Assembly (NCBI GenBank): GCA_026987085.1
Contig: JALSNH010000055.1
Location: forward strand, 1-18,741
Direction: 5' to 3'
DNA length: 18,741 nt
From: Aquificota bacterium
GTDB lineage: Bacteria > Aquificota > Aquificia > Aquificales > QOAS01
Below the pieces are notes generated by a model, which did not search any database, was not told where the DNA came from, and saw only the letters and a list, made by a program, of their open reading frames with translations. This document shows positions 7,906-15,356 of this stretch, piece by piece. Each line of letters starts with the position of its first letter. The stretch's first letter is position 1. A program made the translations under genes and the position numbers.

Positions 7906-8886
7906 ATGCAATATCTGTTTGGACCCGTTTTGTCGAGAAGATTGGGACTCTCTTTGGGGGTCGATTTACTTCCTTCTACAAAGGTTTGCTCTATGGATTG
8001 CATCTACTGCGAATGTGGAAAAACTGAAAAGAGATTCCTAACCTTGGAGAGGAAAGAGTGGGTTCCAACCGATGAGGTTAAAAGGGAATTGGAGGAGCTC
8101 CTTACAAAGGAGAATTTTTATGCAGATTACATAACCTTTTCGGGAAATGGAGAACCGACCCTCCACAGTAGGTTTGGAGAAATTGCCCGCTTTATAAAGG
8201 AGTTGCGTCCCGATTTAAAGCTCGCGTTGCTAACCAACGCCTCTACACTCCACTTAGATGAAGTTTTAGAAAATTTAGAACCTTTTGACCTTATTTCTCC
8301 GTCTCTCGATGCGGTTAGCGAGAGCGTTTTTAAGAAGGTCAACCATCCTGCGAAAGGTTTGACGGTTGAAAAAATCCTTGAAGGGTTGGATAAGTTAAAG
8401 AAAACATTCAAAGGTCAAATTTGGCTCGAAACTCTATTTGTAAAAGGTATTAACGATAGTCCCGAAGAGGTGGAGCTGATAGGAAGGGAAGTTCACCGTT
8501 TAAAGCCGGACCGGTGGCAGTTGAACACCGTTGTTAGACCGCCCGCCTACAACGTTAAAGGTCTAACCGAAGAGGAACTTTTGGCTATAGCCCGCAGGGT
8601 AAACTATCCCAAAACCGATATAGTTTGCTATAACTACCTCCGTTTGGAAGATATTAAGCCTCTTCGGATGGAAGAGCTTGAAAGTAAACTCCTTGAAACG
8701 GTCAAAAGAAGACCTTCACCTTTGGAGGAACTGGAAGTTTCCCTAAACATCAACAGGGAAACCTTGGAAGAACTTATCGAGAAACTTCAAAGGGAAGGAA
8801 AGATAGAAATAACCACCTTTGGTGGTAAAAAGTTTGCAACCGTTAAATTAAGAAATCCAGATGTCCAAAAAAAGGAAAGGATTTAA
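7906..8886 (+). CDS. Radical SAM protein with C-terminal winged-helix-like domain (COG0731-like)
   Basis: A radical S-adenosylmethionine enzyme of 326 residues. The N-terminus reads FGPVLSRRLGLSLGVDLLP, typical of the COG0731 (wyosine-related, TYW1-like) Fe-S oxidoreductases. The cluster motif C28-x3-C32-x2-C35 follows, with a fourth cysteine at C37. The SAM-binding FSGNGEPTLH (about 78-87) and strands such as KLALLTNAS and FDLISPSLDA continue the partial TIM barrel to about residue 235. The last 75 residues (EELESKLLETVKRRPS onward, ending in strands around KIEITTFGGKKFATVKL) look like a winged helix-turn-helix. The substrate is unknown; RNA modification is suggested by the family resemblance and by the overlap with rsmD, but that is inference. 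The ATG at 7906 begins the conserved N-terminus; no Shine-Dalgarno is evident. Its 3' end overlaps rsmD by 26 bases. Confidence 0.87.
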   Translation: MQYLFGPVLSRRLGLSLGVDLLPSTKVCSMDCIYCECGKTEKRFLTLERKEWVPTDEVKRELEELLTKENFYADYITFSGNGEPTLHSRFGEIARFIKELRPDLKLALLTNASTLHLDEVLENLEPFDLISPSLDAVSESVFKKVNHPAKGLTVEKILEGLDKLKKTFKGQIWLETLFVKGINDSPEEVELIGREVHRLKPDRWQLNTVVRPPAYNVKGLTEEELLAIARRVNYPKTDIVCYNYLRLEDIKPLRMEELESKLLETVKRRPSPLEELEVSLNINRETLEELIEKLQREGKIEITTFGGKKFATVKLRNPDVQKKERI

Positions 8887-9373
8887 AGACTTAAAACCTA
8901 CAACAGGATTGGTTAAAAACGCGCTGTTTAATATTTTGGGCAATGTTTCCGGCTTGGATTTTCTCGACCTATTTGCCGGAACGGGACAGATAGGACTTGA
9001 AGCGGAGAGAAGGGGAGCAAACGTTACCTTTGTGGAAATTCACAAAAAACGGCTCGAGGATATTAGAAAAAGGACTAAAGGTAAAACCTACTTGGGAGAT
9101 GTTTTAAAAGTTTTACCTCGCTTAGGTTCCTACGATATAATCTTTGCCGACCCACCTTATAGCTACGACAAATATAAAGAACTTTTAAGGCTATCCCTTG
9201 AACATCTCAATGAGGGAGGGTTATTAATAGTTGAACACTTTAAGAAGGTAGATTTAAAACCTTTTACTCCAAAAGGTTTGGAAGTGGAAGAGGAAAGAAC
9301 CTATGGAGATACGGTTTTAACCTTTTTTCGAAAGGTGGAAAGAAACGATAATTTAAACGGAGATTGGATTTAA
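8861..9373 (+). CDS. rsmD: RsmD-type 16S rRNA (guanine-N2) methyltransferase
   Basis: RsmD methylates N2 of G966 (E. coli numbering) of 16S rRNA in assembled 30S subunits. The 170-residue protein has the expected Rossmann methyltransferase elements: PTTGLVKNALFNIL (13-26), the SAM-binding loop DLFAGTGQIGLEA (36-48), the acidic VEIHKKRL (58-65), and the catalytic DPPY at 97-100, preceded by IIFA. E. coli RsmD has 198 residues. Here the usual N-terminal RIIxGxxKGR strand is missing, and an in-frame stop 12 bases upstream of the ATG rules out a longer frame. The start lies inside the end of the radical SAM gene (26-base overlap in a different frame), suggesting translational coupling. Family assignment is firm; the exact base modified is assumed by homology. 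Confidence 0.88.
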   Translation: MSKKRKGFKDLKPTTGLVKNALFNILGNVSGLDFLDLFAGTGQIGLEAERRGANVTFVEIHKKRLEDIRKRTKGKTYLGDVLKVLPRLGSYDIIFADPPYSYDKYKELLRLSLEHLNEGGLLIVEHFKKVDLKPFTPKGLEVEEERTYGDTVLTFFRKVERNDNLNGDWI

Positions 9374-9389
9374 TAACTCAACTACCTTT

Positions 9390-10379
9390 TCACAAATTTT
9401 TCGTAGCCATCTCAACTATTTTATCGGTGTCTATTTCCCTTTGACATTTAAAGTTGTATGGGCAATGTTTTTTCCTATAGCAAAGAATACAATCCAAATC
9501 GGGATAGTAGGGATGGATTAATCCGAAAAGGTTTTTAAACCAAATATCGTAGCCTTGAACGATTACGATAGAAGGCACTCTAAGAAGGAGAGCCAAATGG
9601 TAGGGAAAACTTTCGATGGTTATTAAAAGCTTTGCTCCCTTTAATAGGAGGGTAAAGGAAATTAAATCCTTTGCAAAGATTTCTATATTGGAGGGTAAAA
9701 CCTCTCTTAGTTGCTTTATATATTCGACCTCGTTGGGTGCTACGGCAACAATTATTTTTCCATTGAAAGTTTCGGAAAGTTTTAGGGAAAGTTCGCGAAC
9801 CTTTTCCGGGGCGAGTTCTTTTGAAGGCAAAACTCCCTTTGGAGAAATAACAATATACTCCTCAAAAGGATGGATGTTTTTATATCTCTCATATATTTCC
9901 GGCTTAAATTCCCATAAAGGGAGTTTATTTAGCTCATCGGAAATATCCACAGAAATTGTTTCAAGCAATTTTAATCTGTCCCAGTAGGTGAAATTAAAAA
10001 ATTGAACGGGCACCATTCGGTTGTAAATCGGGTAGAGAAATCTTTCCCTTTTTTTTCTATAAAAGGCGGAGCGGATTTTGGCTCCGGAAAACAGAACGAG
10101 GGGGTAGGTTCTAAAGGTAGCTTCGTAATCTAATATGGCATCGTATTGATTCCTTATCTCTTTTAAGGTTGCCCAGAAACCTTTAAATGGAATAACTTTG
10201 TCCAAGTAAAGGTAAGCTTCAAAGAAATCCCTTGCAAAGGGAAGGGTTAAAAAGTCCACCGAAATGTTGGGAATTTTTCTTTTTAAAACCTCCGCTATAA
10301 GGGCGGTATAAAGAGCATCACCTAGTGAGCGTCTTTGAATTAGCAAAACCCTTTTTAGTTGCATACTTCCTTTAACCAT
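9390..10379 (-). CDS. Glycosyltransferase family 9 (heptosyltransferase-like) protein
   Basis: GT9 enzymes transfer heptose or related sugars from ADP-sugar donors to the lipopolysaccharide core at the inner membrane. The 329-residue protein has the two-Rossmann (GT-B) layout. The N-terminal VLLIQRRSLGDALYTALIAE replaces the family's GDxLxxTP loop. Mid-domain strands follow, and the C-terminal half contains EYIVISPKGVLPSKELAPEK, KLLITIESFPYHLA and PSIVIVQG, as in the donor-binding half. Near the C-terminus is a cysteine set C297-x2-C300-x5-C306-x5-C312. ATG 10379 is chosen because AAGGA sits nine bases before it; ATG 10364 would remove five residues. The start overlaps the end of rsgA by 25 bases. 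It points to a Gram-negative-type envelope; the actual sugar is unknown. Confidence 0.82.
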   Translation of the reverse strand: MVKGSMQLKRVLLIQRRSLGDALYTALIAEVLKRKIPNISVDFLTLPFARDFFEAYLYLDKVIPFKGFWATLKEIRNQYDAILDYEATFRTYPLVLFSGAKIRSAFYRKKRERFLYPIYNRMVPVQFFNFTYWDRLKLLETISVDISDELNKLPLWEFKPEIYERYKNIHPFEEYIVISPKGVLPSKELAPEKVRELSLKLSETFNGKIIVAVAPNEVEYIKQLREVLPSNIEIFAKDLISFTLLLKGAKLLITIESFPYHLALLLRVPSIVIVQGYDIWFKNLFGLIHPYYPDLDCILCYRKKHCPYNFKCQREIDTDKIVEMATKNL

Positions 10380-11254
10380 TCAACGTATTCCTTAATCATC
10401 TTCAAATAACTTTTATAACGGTCGCATGAAATCTCTCCCCTTTTTAGGGCTTCCTTTACCTCACAACCTTCCTCGTTGAGATGCATACAGTTGGAAAATT
10501 TGCACTTATAGCGTAAAAACTCGGGAAAGTGCAACCTAACCTCTTCCTTCGGTATAAATTGAAGAGCTTCAACTTTGGAAAATCCGGGGGTATCTCCTAT
10601 AAAAGAGCCCTCTCCAAACGGAATAAGCTGGACACCCGTTGTTGTGTGTCTACCTCTTTCAGTTTTTTCGCTAACCTCGCCGGTTCTTAGTTGCAAACCG
10701 GTTAAGGCGGAGAGAATAGAACTTTTTCCTACCCCCGAAGGTCCGGCCAATATGCAGATTTGACCCTTTAAGTAATCCTTTAAAGCCTCTATACCTTCCC
10801 CCGTATGGGCGGAAACCTTTAAAACATCGTATCCGGCATCTTTATAAACCTTTTCCCAGTATTGGAGTTCCTTTTTACCTTCCTCATCGAGGAGGTCGAT
10901 TTTGTTAAAAACAATTACGGTATCGAGCCCCAGATAATCATAGACCACCAATAGGTTATCCAATAAAAAGTTTTGAAAAGGAGGATGTTGTATAGTTTGA
11001 ACAATAACTACACGGTCGACATTTGCAACCGGAGGTCTAACTAAGAGGTTTTTTCTTTCTTTAACCTCCTCTATAGCGAAGGTATTAGCGTCAACAATGC
11101 GTCCTTTTACGTAGTCCCCTGCATAAATTTTATTTTTCTTTCTTACCTTACCTAGCGGTATACCGCGGTAGGTTTTACCTTCTTGAGGTATGTAAACACC
11201 TATTTTCTGTCCCGAGCGTTCAATAACAATTCCCTCAATTAAATTTCTTGCCAT
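10355..11254 (-). CDS. rsgA: Ribosome small-subunit maturation GTPase RsgA
   Basis: RsgA is a 30S-stimulated GTPase that checks late maturation of the small subunit and helps release RbfA. The 299-residue protein has the diagnostic circularly permuted G-domain. An OB-fold fills residues 1-70, then G4 NKID (117-120) comes before G1/P-loop GPSGVGKSS (171-179), the G2 RHTTT region (202-206) and G3 DTPGF (221-225). A C-terminal zinc site follows: C251-x4-C256-x-H258-x5-C264. GRHTTTGVQLIPF is a near-invariant family segment. The ATG at 11254 follows AAAGGA with almost no spacer. It is the first gene of a minus-strand pair with the GT9 gene and is divergent from queH across a 65-base gap. Confidence 0.96.
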   Translation of the reverse strand: MARNLIEGIVIERSGQKIGVYIPQEGKTYRGIPLGKVRKKNKIYAGDYVKGRIVDANTFAIEEVKERKNLLVRPPVANVDRVVIVQTIQHPPFQNFLLDNLLVVYDYLGLDTVIVFNKIDLLDEEGKKELQYWEKVYKDAGYDVLKVSAHTGEGIEALKDYLKGQICILAGPSGVGKSSILSALTGLQLRTGEVSEKTERGRHTTTGVQLIPFGEGSFIGDTPGFSKVEALQFIPKEEVRLHFPEFLRYKCKFSNCMHLNEEGCEVKEALKRGEISCDRYKSYLKMIKEYVEWLKEVCN

Positions 11255-11319
11255 TCCTTTATAAATTTAATGGCTCTCATCAAACCGCAAGAGGGTAGGG
11301 TTATTTTAAGAACCTTAGA

Positions 11320-12600
11320 ATGGAGAAGCCTAAAAAGATTCTTGCCCACGTTTGTTGTGCGGTTGATGCTATCTACTTCCTAAAAAGGTTGAGGGAAGAT
11401 TTTCCAAATTCCCAAATAGTTGCCTACTTTTACGACCCAAACATTCACCCTTACGAGGAGTATCTGCTACGCCTTAAGGAGAGCGAAAGGGCCTGCAAAA
11501 TCCTCGGTATAGAGTTTTTAGAAGGTCCTTACAATTTGGAGGGTTGGCTTAAAAAAGTTAAGGGCTACGAACACTTTCCCGAAAAGGGTGCACGCTGCGT
11601 TATCTGTTTTGACGAAAGGCTCGAAAATAGCGTCAAAAAGGCAAAAGAACTCGGGTGCGAGGCCTTTACAACAACCCTCCTTATGTCTCCCAAAAAGAGC
11701 CAAGAACAACTTTTAAAGGTAGGTAAAAAGCTGGAAGAGACCTACGGTGTTAGGTATATCCACAAAGACTACCGAAAGGGGGGTGGTGTTCAAGAAATGA
11801 ACCGCCTTGTAAAGGAAAAGGAAATCTGGAGGCAGGACTACTGCGGTTGTATGTTCGCCCTGTTCCAACAAAAGGGTGAAAAAGCCTTTTTAGACACCGT
11901 AGGGTTTTCCGGTCGTATTCCGGGAACCAAAGAGGAACATATTTTTATTCGTTCCCTAAAGGTGGTTGCGGAGCTTTTGGATCTACCTACAAAGGAGGAG
12001 GAATTTACCTTCCTAGGGTGGTTTCCTTTAATCGGAAAACTCCAGTTGGCAAAAAGCAAAGAGGTTATACCTTCGTTGGTTGTTCCATTTTCCGCTCCTA
12101 TAAGGGGTATTGCTAAAGGAGATATCGTTAAAAGGGTTGGAAATAGACTCTACCTAAATAGGCAGAATGTAGTTATCCAACTGGAGGAAGAGTTAAAAGG
12201 TTTTCCTATAGAAGTTCCGAAAACATCAAACCCGACTTTTGTAGTTGAAAAAAAATATGAAAAGAAACTTTTAACAGACAGGATAGTTGCAACGCTCGAT
12301 GTTAGGGTGGAATTTGTTAAATCGAGAAACCTTTTAATTGGAAACCCCGAAGGGGCTCAGGTTATCTATCTTTTACCGGCGGATACACTATTTGATGGTA
12401 GGGGCATTTCGATAAAGGAGGTAGAAGATTTCATAAAAAATGAAAAACAACGGTTGCAAACGGGAAATATAGCTCTTGCTATTCTGGGTGCCCAAAGCTA
12501 CGGACTCGGTTTTGAATATCTTAAGGAACTCCACCCCGATTGGATTGAAAAATTCCGCCCAGCCCCTCTGGAGGGGAACTTTTTACAGGAACAACTTTAG
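11320..12600 (+). CDS. queH: Epoxyqueuosine reductase QueH with long C-terminal extension
   Basis: QueH performs the last step of queuosine synthesis, reducing epoxyqueuosine in tRNA; it is the non-orthologous replacement of cobalamin-dependent QueG. The first 200 or so residues fit the family: HVCCA (C12, C13), FYDPNIHPYEEYLLR (37-51), ARCVICFDERL (C93, C96), FTTTLLMSPKKSQE (116-129) and the closing DYCGC (C175, C177). These six cysteines are the expected iron-sulfur/iron ligands. QueH proteins are usually about 180-250 residues, whereas this one has 426. Residues from about 230 onward form an additional region I cannot assign, mixed alpha/beta, containing PEGAQVIYLLPADTLFDGRG and ending with a helical ELHPDWIEKF. 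Start ATG 11320 is the first in frame before the motif; no Shine-Dalgarno is seen. DUF501 follows 24 bases later. Confidence 0.87.
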   Translation: MEKPKKILAHVCCAVDAIYFLKRLREDFPNSQIVAYFYDPNIHPYEEYLLRLKESERACKILGIEFLEGPYNLEGWLKKVKGYEHFPEKGARCVICFDERLENSVKKAKELGCEAFTTTLLMSPKKSQEQLLKVGKKLEETYGVRYIHKDYRKGGGVQEMNRLVKEKEIWRQDYCGCMFALFQQKGEKAFLDTVGFSGRIPGTKEEHIFIRSLKVVAELLDLPTKEEEFTFLGWFPLIGKLQLAKSKEVIPSLVVPFSAPIRGIAKGDIVKRVGNRLYLNRQNVVIQLEEELKGFPIEVPKTSNPTFVVEKKYEKKLLTDRIVATLDVRVEFVKSRNLLIGNPEGAQVIYLLPADTLFDGRGISIKEVEDFIKNEKQRLQTGNIALAILGAQSYGLGFEYLKELHPDWIEKFRPAPLEGNFLQEQL

Positions 12601-12624
12601 TGCCTTCGACAATTTTTCCTTTTA

Positions 12625-13140
12625 ATGGGAAAAAAGCTTTTTCAACCCATTTTGAGGTTGCAGTTGGGAAAGAACCCGAAAGGAGAGTTTAAAGTTATAA
12701 AACTTTGCCGTTTCGGATTTCCCCAACTGCTGGAAAATTCCCCTTTTTGGAATGGAAAACCTTTTCCCAACCTCTTTTGGTTAACCTGCCCTTACTTGGT
12801 TAGAGAAGTCTCCAAATTGGAAAGTGAGGGATATATAGAACACTTTGAGGAGAGGTTGAGGAGAGAGGAACCTTTTAGGAGAAGGTATATCCATGCCCAC
12901 CAATTGGAGGCCTCCTTAAGAAAGCTCAAAATACCTTTGGAGGTTCCCGAAAGTTTAAAAAAGAAACTTTTAACGGTCGGAATAGGAGGCATAGAAAACC
13001 CTTTAGGAGTCAAATGTTTACACCTACACCTTGCCAGTTATTGGGGTGGTGTACCGGACCCTATAGGTAGAGAGGTTTTAAAACTTTTACCTTCATGGGA
13101 ATGTTCGGATAACTACTGCGGAAAAATGTTAAATGTGTAG
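12625..13140 (+). CDS. DUF501 family protein
   Basis: A 171-residue protein matching what I know of the DUF501 family. The segments present are CRFGFPQLLENSP, KPFPNLFWLTCPYLVREVSK with the following LESEGYIE, and GVKCLHLHLASYWGG leading into DPIGREVL. The conserved CP after WLT and the KCLHLH cluster could bind metal, but no biochemical function is established to my knowledge. It is soluble with no signal peptide. In Actinobacteria the family often sits near eno, ftsB and ppx; here it lies between queH (24 bases upstream) and recA (140 bases downstream). Two further cysteines near the C-terminus (ECSDNYCGK) could contribute to a metal site. ATG 12625 is the only sensible start; no Shine-Dalgarno is visible. 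Confidence 0.8.
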   Translation: MGKKLFQPILRLQLGKNPKGEFKVIKLCRFGFPQLLENSPFWNGKPFPNLFWLTCPYLVREVSKLESEGYIEHFEERLRREEPFRRRYIHAHQLEASLRKLKIPLEVPESLKKKLLTVGIGGIENPLGVKCLHLHLASYWGGVPDPIGREVLKLLPSWECSDNYCGKMLNV

Positions 13141-13280
13141 TTAGCAATTTTATAAAGTTTCTATTTAAGAAGATGGTAAAGTTTAATTCCAAAATTATTT
13201 TGTTTCCTTACCCTTTATGGAAAATTCTCAGTAATTTCTGTAAATCTTCATAACTTAAGAAAAATATTTTGGAGGTTAGA
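13141..13280 (+). promoter_or_regulatory. A+T-rich leader and probable promoter region of recA
   Basis: This 140-base gap is the longest noncoding stretch in the window, very A+T-rich, with no reading frame worth calling. It must hold the recA-pilT promoter if that pair is transcribed independently. I could not settle on -35/-10 boxes and see no recognisable SOS operator (neither the E. coli CTGT-N8-ACAG nor the Bacillus GAAC-N4-GTTC type). The only firm element is the Shine-Dalgarno at its end. Confidence 0.4.
13271..13275 (+). promoter_or_regulatory. Shine-Dalgarno that sets the recA start
   Basis: GGAGG lies five bases before ATG 13281. It rules against an in-frame TTG at 13269, which would place the site inside the coding region. 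It stands out because most genes in the window lack a clear ribosome-binding site. Confidence 0.85.
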
Positions 13281-14306
13281 ATGCCTGTAAGTAAAGAAAA
13301 ACTTGAAGTGTTAGAAGCGGCCAAAAATCTTATAGAAAAAAAGTATGGAAAAGGAGCTTTAATGCCCTTAAAAAGTGCCGAGCATATAAAGGTAGAGACT
13401 ATTCACACAGGTTCCTACGCCTTGGATAAAGCTATCGGCATAGGGGGTATTCCCAAAGGGCGAATTACTGAAATCTTTGGTCCCGAAAGTTCTGGAAAGA
13501 CTACCTTAACATTACATATTATTGCCGAGGCTCAAAAACAGGGTGGAATAGCCGTTTTTATCGATGCGGAACATGCCTTGGATCCTAAATACGCTGAAAA
13601 AATAGGGGTGGATGTAGAAAACCTTTACATTTCCCAACCCGATTATGGAGAGCAAGCTTTGGAAATAGCGGAAACTTTAATTAGGAGTAATGCCGTTGAT
13701 GTTGTGGTTATAGATTCTGTGGCAGCTTTAGTTCCTAAAGATGAATTGGAAGGCAATATTGGCGAAGCCCATGTTGGAAAACAAGCAAGGTTAATGTCCC
13801 AAGCTTTAAGAAAACTCAAAGGTGAAGTAAATAAATCTAGTACTGCTTTAATTTTCATTAACCAGATAAGGGAAAAAATAGGTGTAATGTTTGGTAATCC
13901 GGAAACAACACCGGGAGGAAGAGCGCTAAAATTCTTTGCCGACCTAAGGTTGGATATTAGAAAAATAGGAGAGGTCAAAGAAGGGGGAGAGAAAAAAGGA
14001 AACCGTGTCCGTGTTAGAGTAGTTAAAAATAAGTTGGCTCCCCCCTTCCAAGAAGCGGAATTTGAAATTTATTACGGTGAAGGTATCTGTAAAATTTGCG
14101 ACATTATAGATGTAGCAACCGAATTGGGAATATTAACAAAAAGCGGTTCCTGGTATTCTTACGGAGATAAAAAAATAGGTCAAGGTAGGGAGCAGGTTAA
14201 AAAATTTCTTGCTGAAAATCCCAAAATTCTTTATGATATAGAACAAAAAATAAGGGAGGCTATAGGTGTCGGAACTTCTAATACAAATAGTGAAGGAAGC
14301 TCTTAG
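13281..14306 (+). CDS. recA: Recombinase RecA
   Basis: RecA polymerises on single-stranded DNA and catalyses homologous pairing and strand exchange. The 341-residue protein has the N-terminal polymerisation helix, KYGKGALMPL (21-30), the P-loop GPESSGKTT (67-75), and the FIDAEHALDPKYAEKIGVD segment with the catalytic glutamate. Walker B VVVIDSVAALVP, L1 around EGNIGEAHVGKQARLMSQAL, FINQIREKIGVMFGNPETTPGG (motif plus L2) and ALKFFADLRLD follow. The C-terminal domain is complete, but the terminal tail is short and polar (GTSNTNSEGSS) rather than strongly acidic as in E. coli. The start is fixed by a GGAGG ribosome-binding site. The last 41 bases overlap the downstream ATPase gene in another frame, and an internal GGGAGG within recA serves that gene. 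Confidence 0.98.
   Translation: MPVSKEKLEVLEAAKNLIEKKYGKGALMPLKSAEHIKVETIHTGSYALDKAIGIGGIPKGRITEIFGPESSGKTTLTLHIIAEAQKQGGIAVFIDAEHALDPKYAEKIGVDVENLYISQPDYGEQALEIAETLIRSNAVDVVVIDSVAALVPKDELEGNIGEAHVGKQARLMSQALRKLKGEVNKSSTALIFINQIREKIGVMFGNPETTPGGRALKFFADLRLDIRKIGEVKEGGEKKGNRVRVRVVKNKLAPPFQEAEFEIYYGEGICKICDIIDVATELGILTKSGSWYSYGDKKIGQGREQVKKFLAENPKILYDIEQKIREAIGVGTSNTNSEGSS
14254..14259 (+). promoter_or_regulatory. Shine-Dalgarno of the pilT-like gene, inside recA
   Basis: GGGAGG inside the recA coding region lies six bases before a GTG codon at 14266 that opens the PilT-like frame. It fixes a GTG start and implies translation initiates before recA terminates 41 bases later, a typical arrangement for translational coupling. 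Confidence 0.8.
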
Positions 14307-15354
14307 ACATAAAGCTTCCGATATACACCTAAAGGTAGGTGTAAAGCCCCATATTAGAGTTAAAAAAGAACTTCAAGCCCTCGAGGCTTTCTCCCCTTTA
14401 ACCCGCCAAAATTTGGAAGAATTTACCTACTATATCCTAAAGGGAAAGGAAGATAAAAAACAGCAACTCCTTAAGGAAGGTCAGGTTGATATTTCCGCCT
14501 CCTTTCCCGGAATTGCCCGTTTTAGGGCAAACATTTACTATCAACGTTCAACCTTAGGAATAGCTCTAAGGTATATTCCCTACGAGGTTCCAAAGTTTGA
14601 TAACTTGGGCCTACCACCCGTTATAAAGCGAATGGTTCTCAACAATACCAGTGGTTTAATTCTGGTGACAGGTTCTACCGGTTCGGGTAAGTCTACAACA
14701 TTGGCCTCTCTTGTAGAGGAAATCAATATTCGCTATAGAAAGGTAATAATTACAATTGAAGACCCTATTGAGTATCTATTTAAAGATAAAAACTCTTTTA
14801 TAGTTCAAAGGGAGGTTGGAGAGGACACCGTTAGTTTTACCGCCGGTTTAAAGGCTGCCCTCCGTGAGGACCCGGATGTAATAATGATTGGAGAAATTAG
14901 AGACGTCGAAACGGCAAAGATAGCTTTGCAGGCCGCAGAAACGGGACACCTGATTTTATCTACCATGCACACCATCAATGCAAAAGAAACAATAAACCGC
15001 TTTATTGGAATGTTTCCTCTGGAAAATAGGGATCAAATTAAAATAATGCTTGCCAATACTTTGGTAGGAATAGTTTCACAAAAGTTGGTTCCAAGAAAGG
15101 ACAGCCAAGGAGCAATTGCGGTTGTTGAAATATTGGTAAATAATCCCCTAATTAAGGAGGCTTTACTGGACCCTCAAAAGTTCGAAAAAATAAACGAGTT
15201 CCTCGAAAAGGGAAAGGAAATTTACGGAACCCAAACTTTCGACCAGCACCTGTTAGAACTTTACAAAAAAGGTTTAATAGATGCCAAAACGGTTCTCGAA
15301 CATGCCGAAAATCCTACGGATATAGAATTAAAAATGAGAGGAGTAGAAATTTAA
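14266..15354 (+). CDS. Type IV pilus retraction-type ATPase, PilT/PilU family
   Basis: PilT-family hexameric ATPases power retraction of type IV pili at the cytoplasmic face of the inner membrane. The 362-residue protein begins with the PAS-like N-terminal domain (KASDIHLKVG, 16-25). The secretion-ATPase core follows, with Walker A GSTGSGKST at 136-144, the Asp box IITIEDPIE (161-169), Walker B IMIGEIRD (206-213) and the His box ending in HTINA (235-239). The C-terminus has TQTFDQHLLELYKKGLI and ends NPTDIELKMRG. The AIRNLIRE motif of classical PilT is replaced by a PLIKEALLDP sequence, and the ending resembles PilU, so the subtype is left open. It starts with GTG inside recA. No other pilus genes are in the window. 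It ends two bases before the convergent stt3 stop. Confidence 0.9.
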   Translation: MSELLIQIVKEALRHKASDIHLKVGVKPHIRVKKELQALEAFSPLTRQNLEEFTYYILKGKEDKKQQLLKEGQVDISASFPGIARFRANIYYQRSTLGIALRYIPYEVPKFDNLGLPPVIKRMVLNNTSGLILVTGSTGSGKSTTLASLVEEINIRYRKVIITIEDPIEYLFKDKNSFIVQREVGEDTVSFTAGLKAALREDPDVIMIGEIRDVETAKIALQAAETGHLILSTMHTINAKETINRFIGMFPLENRDQIKIMLANTLVGIVSQKLVPRKDSQGAIAVVEILVNNPLIKEALLDPQKFEKINEFLEKGKEIYGTQTFDQHLLELYKKGLIDAKTVLEHAENPTDIELKMRGVEI

Positions 15355-15356
15355 AG

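Noticed and set aside
13269..13280. A recA start at TTG 13269, four codons upstream
   Set aside because: The GGAGG Shine-Dalgarno lies inside this stretch and points to ATG 13281; the four extra residues are not typical of RecA.
13141..13280. A possible SOS (LexA) operator before recA
   Set aside because: No E. coli- or Bacillus-type LexA palindrome could be read there. Similar short A+T-rich repeats occur by chance.
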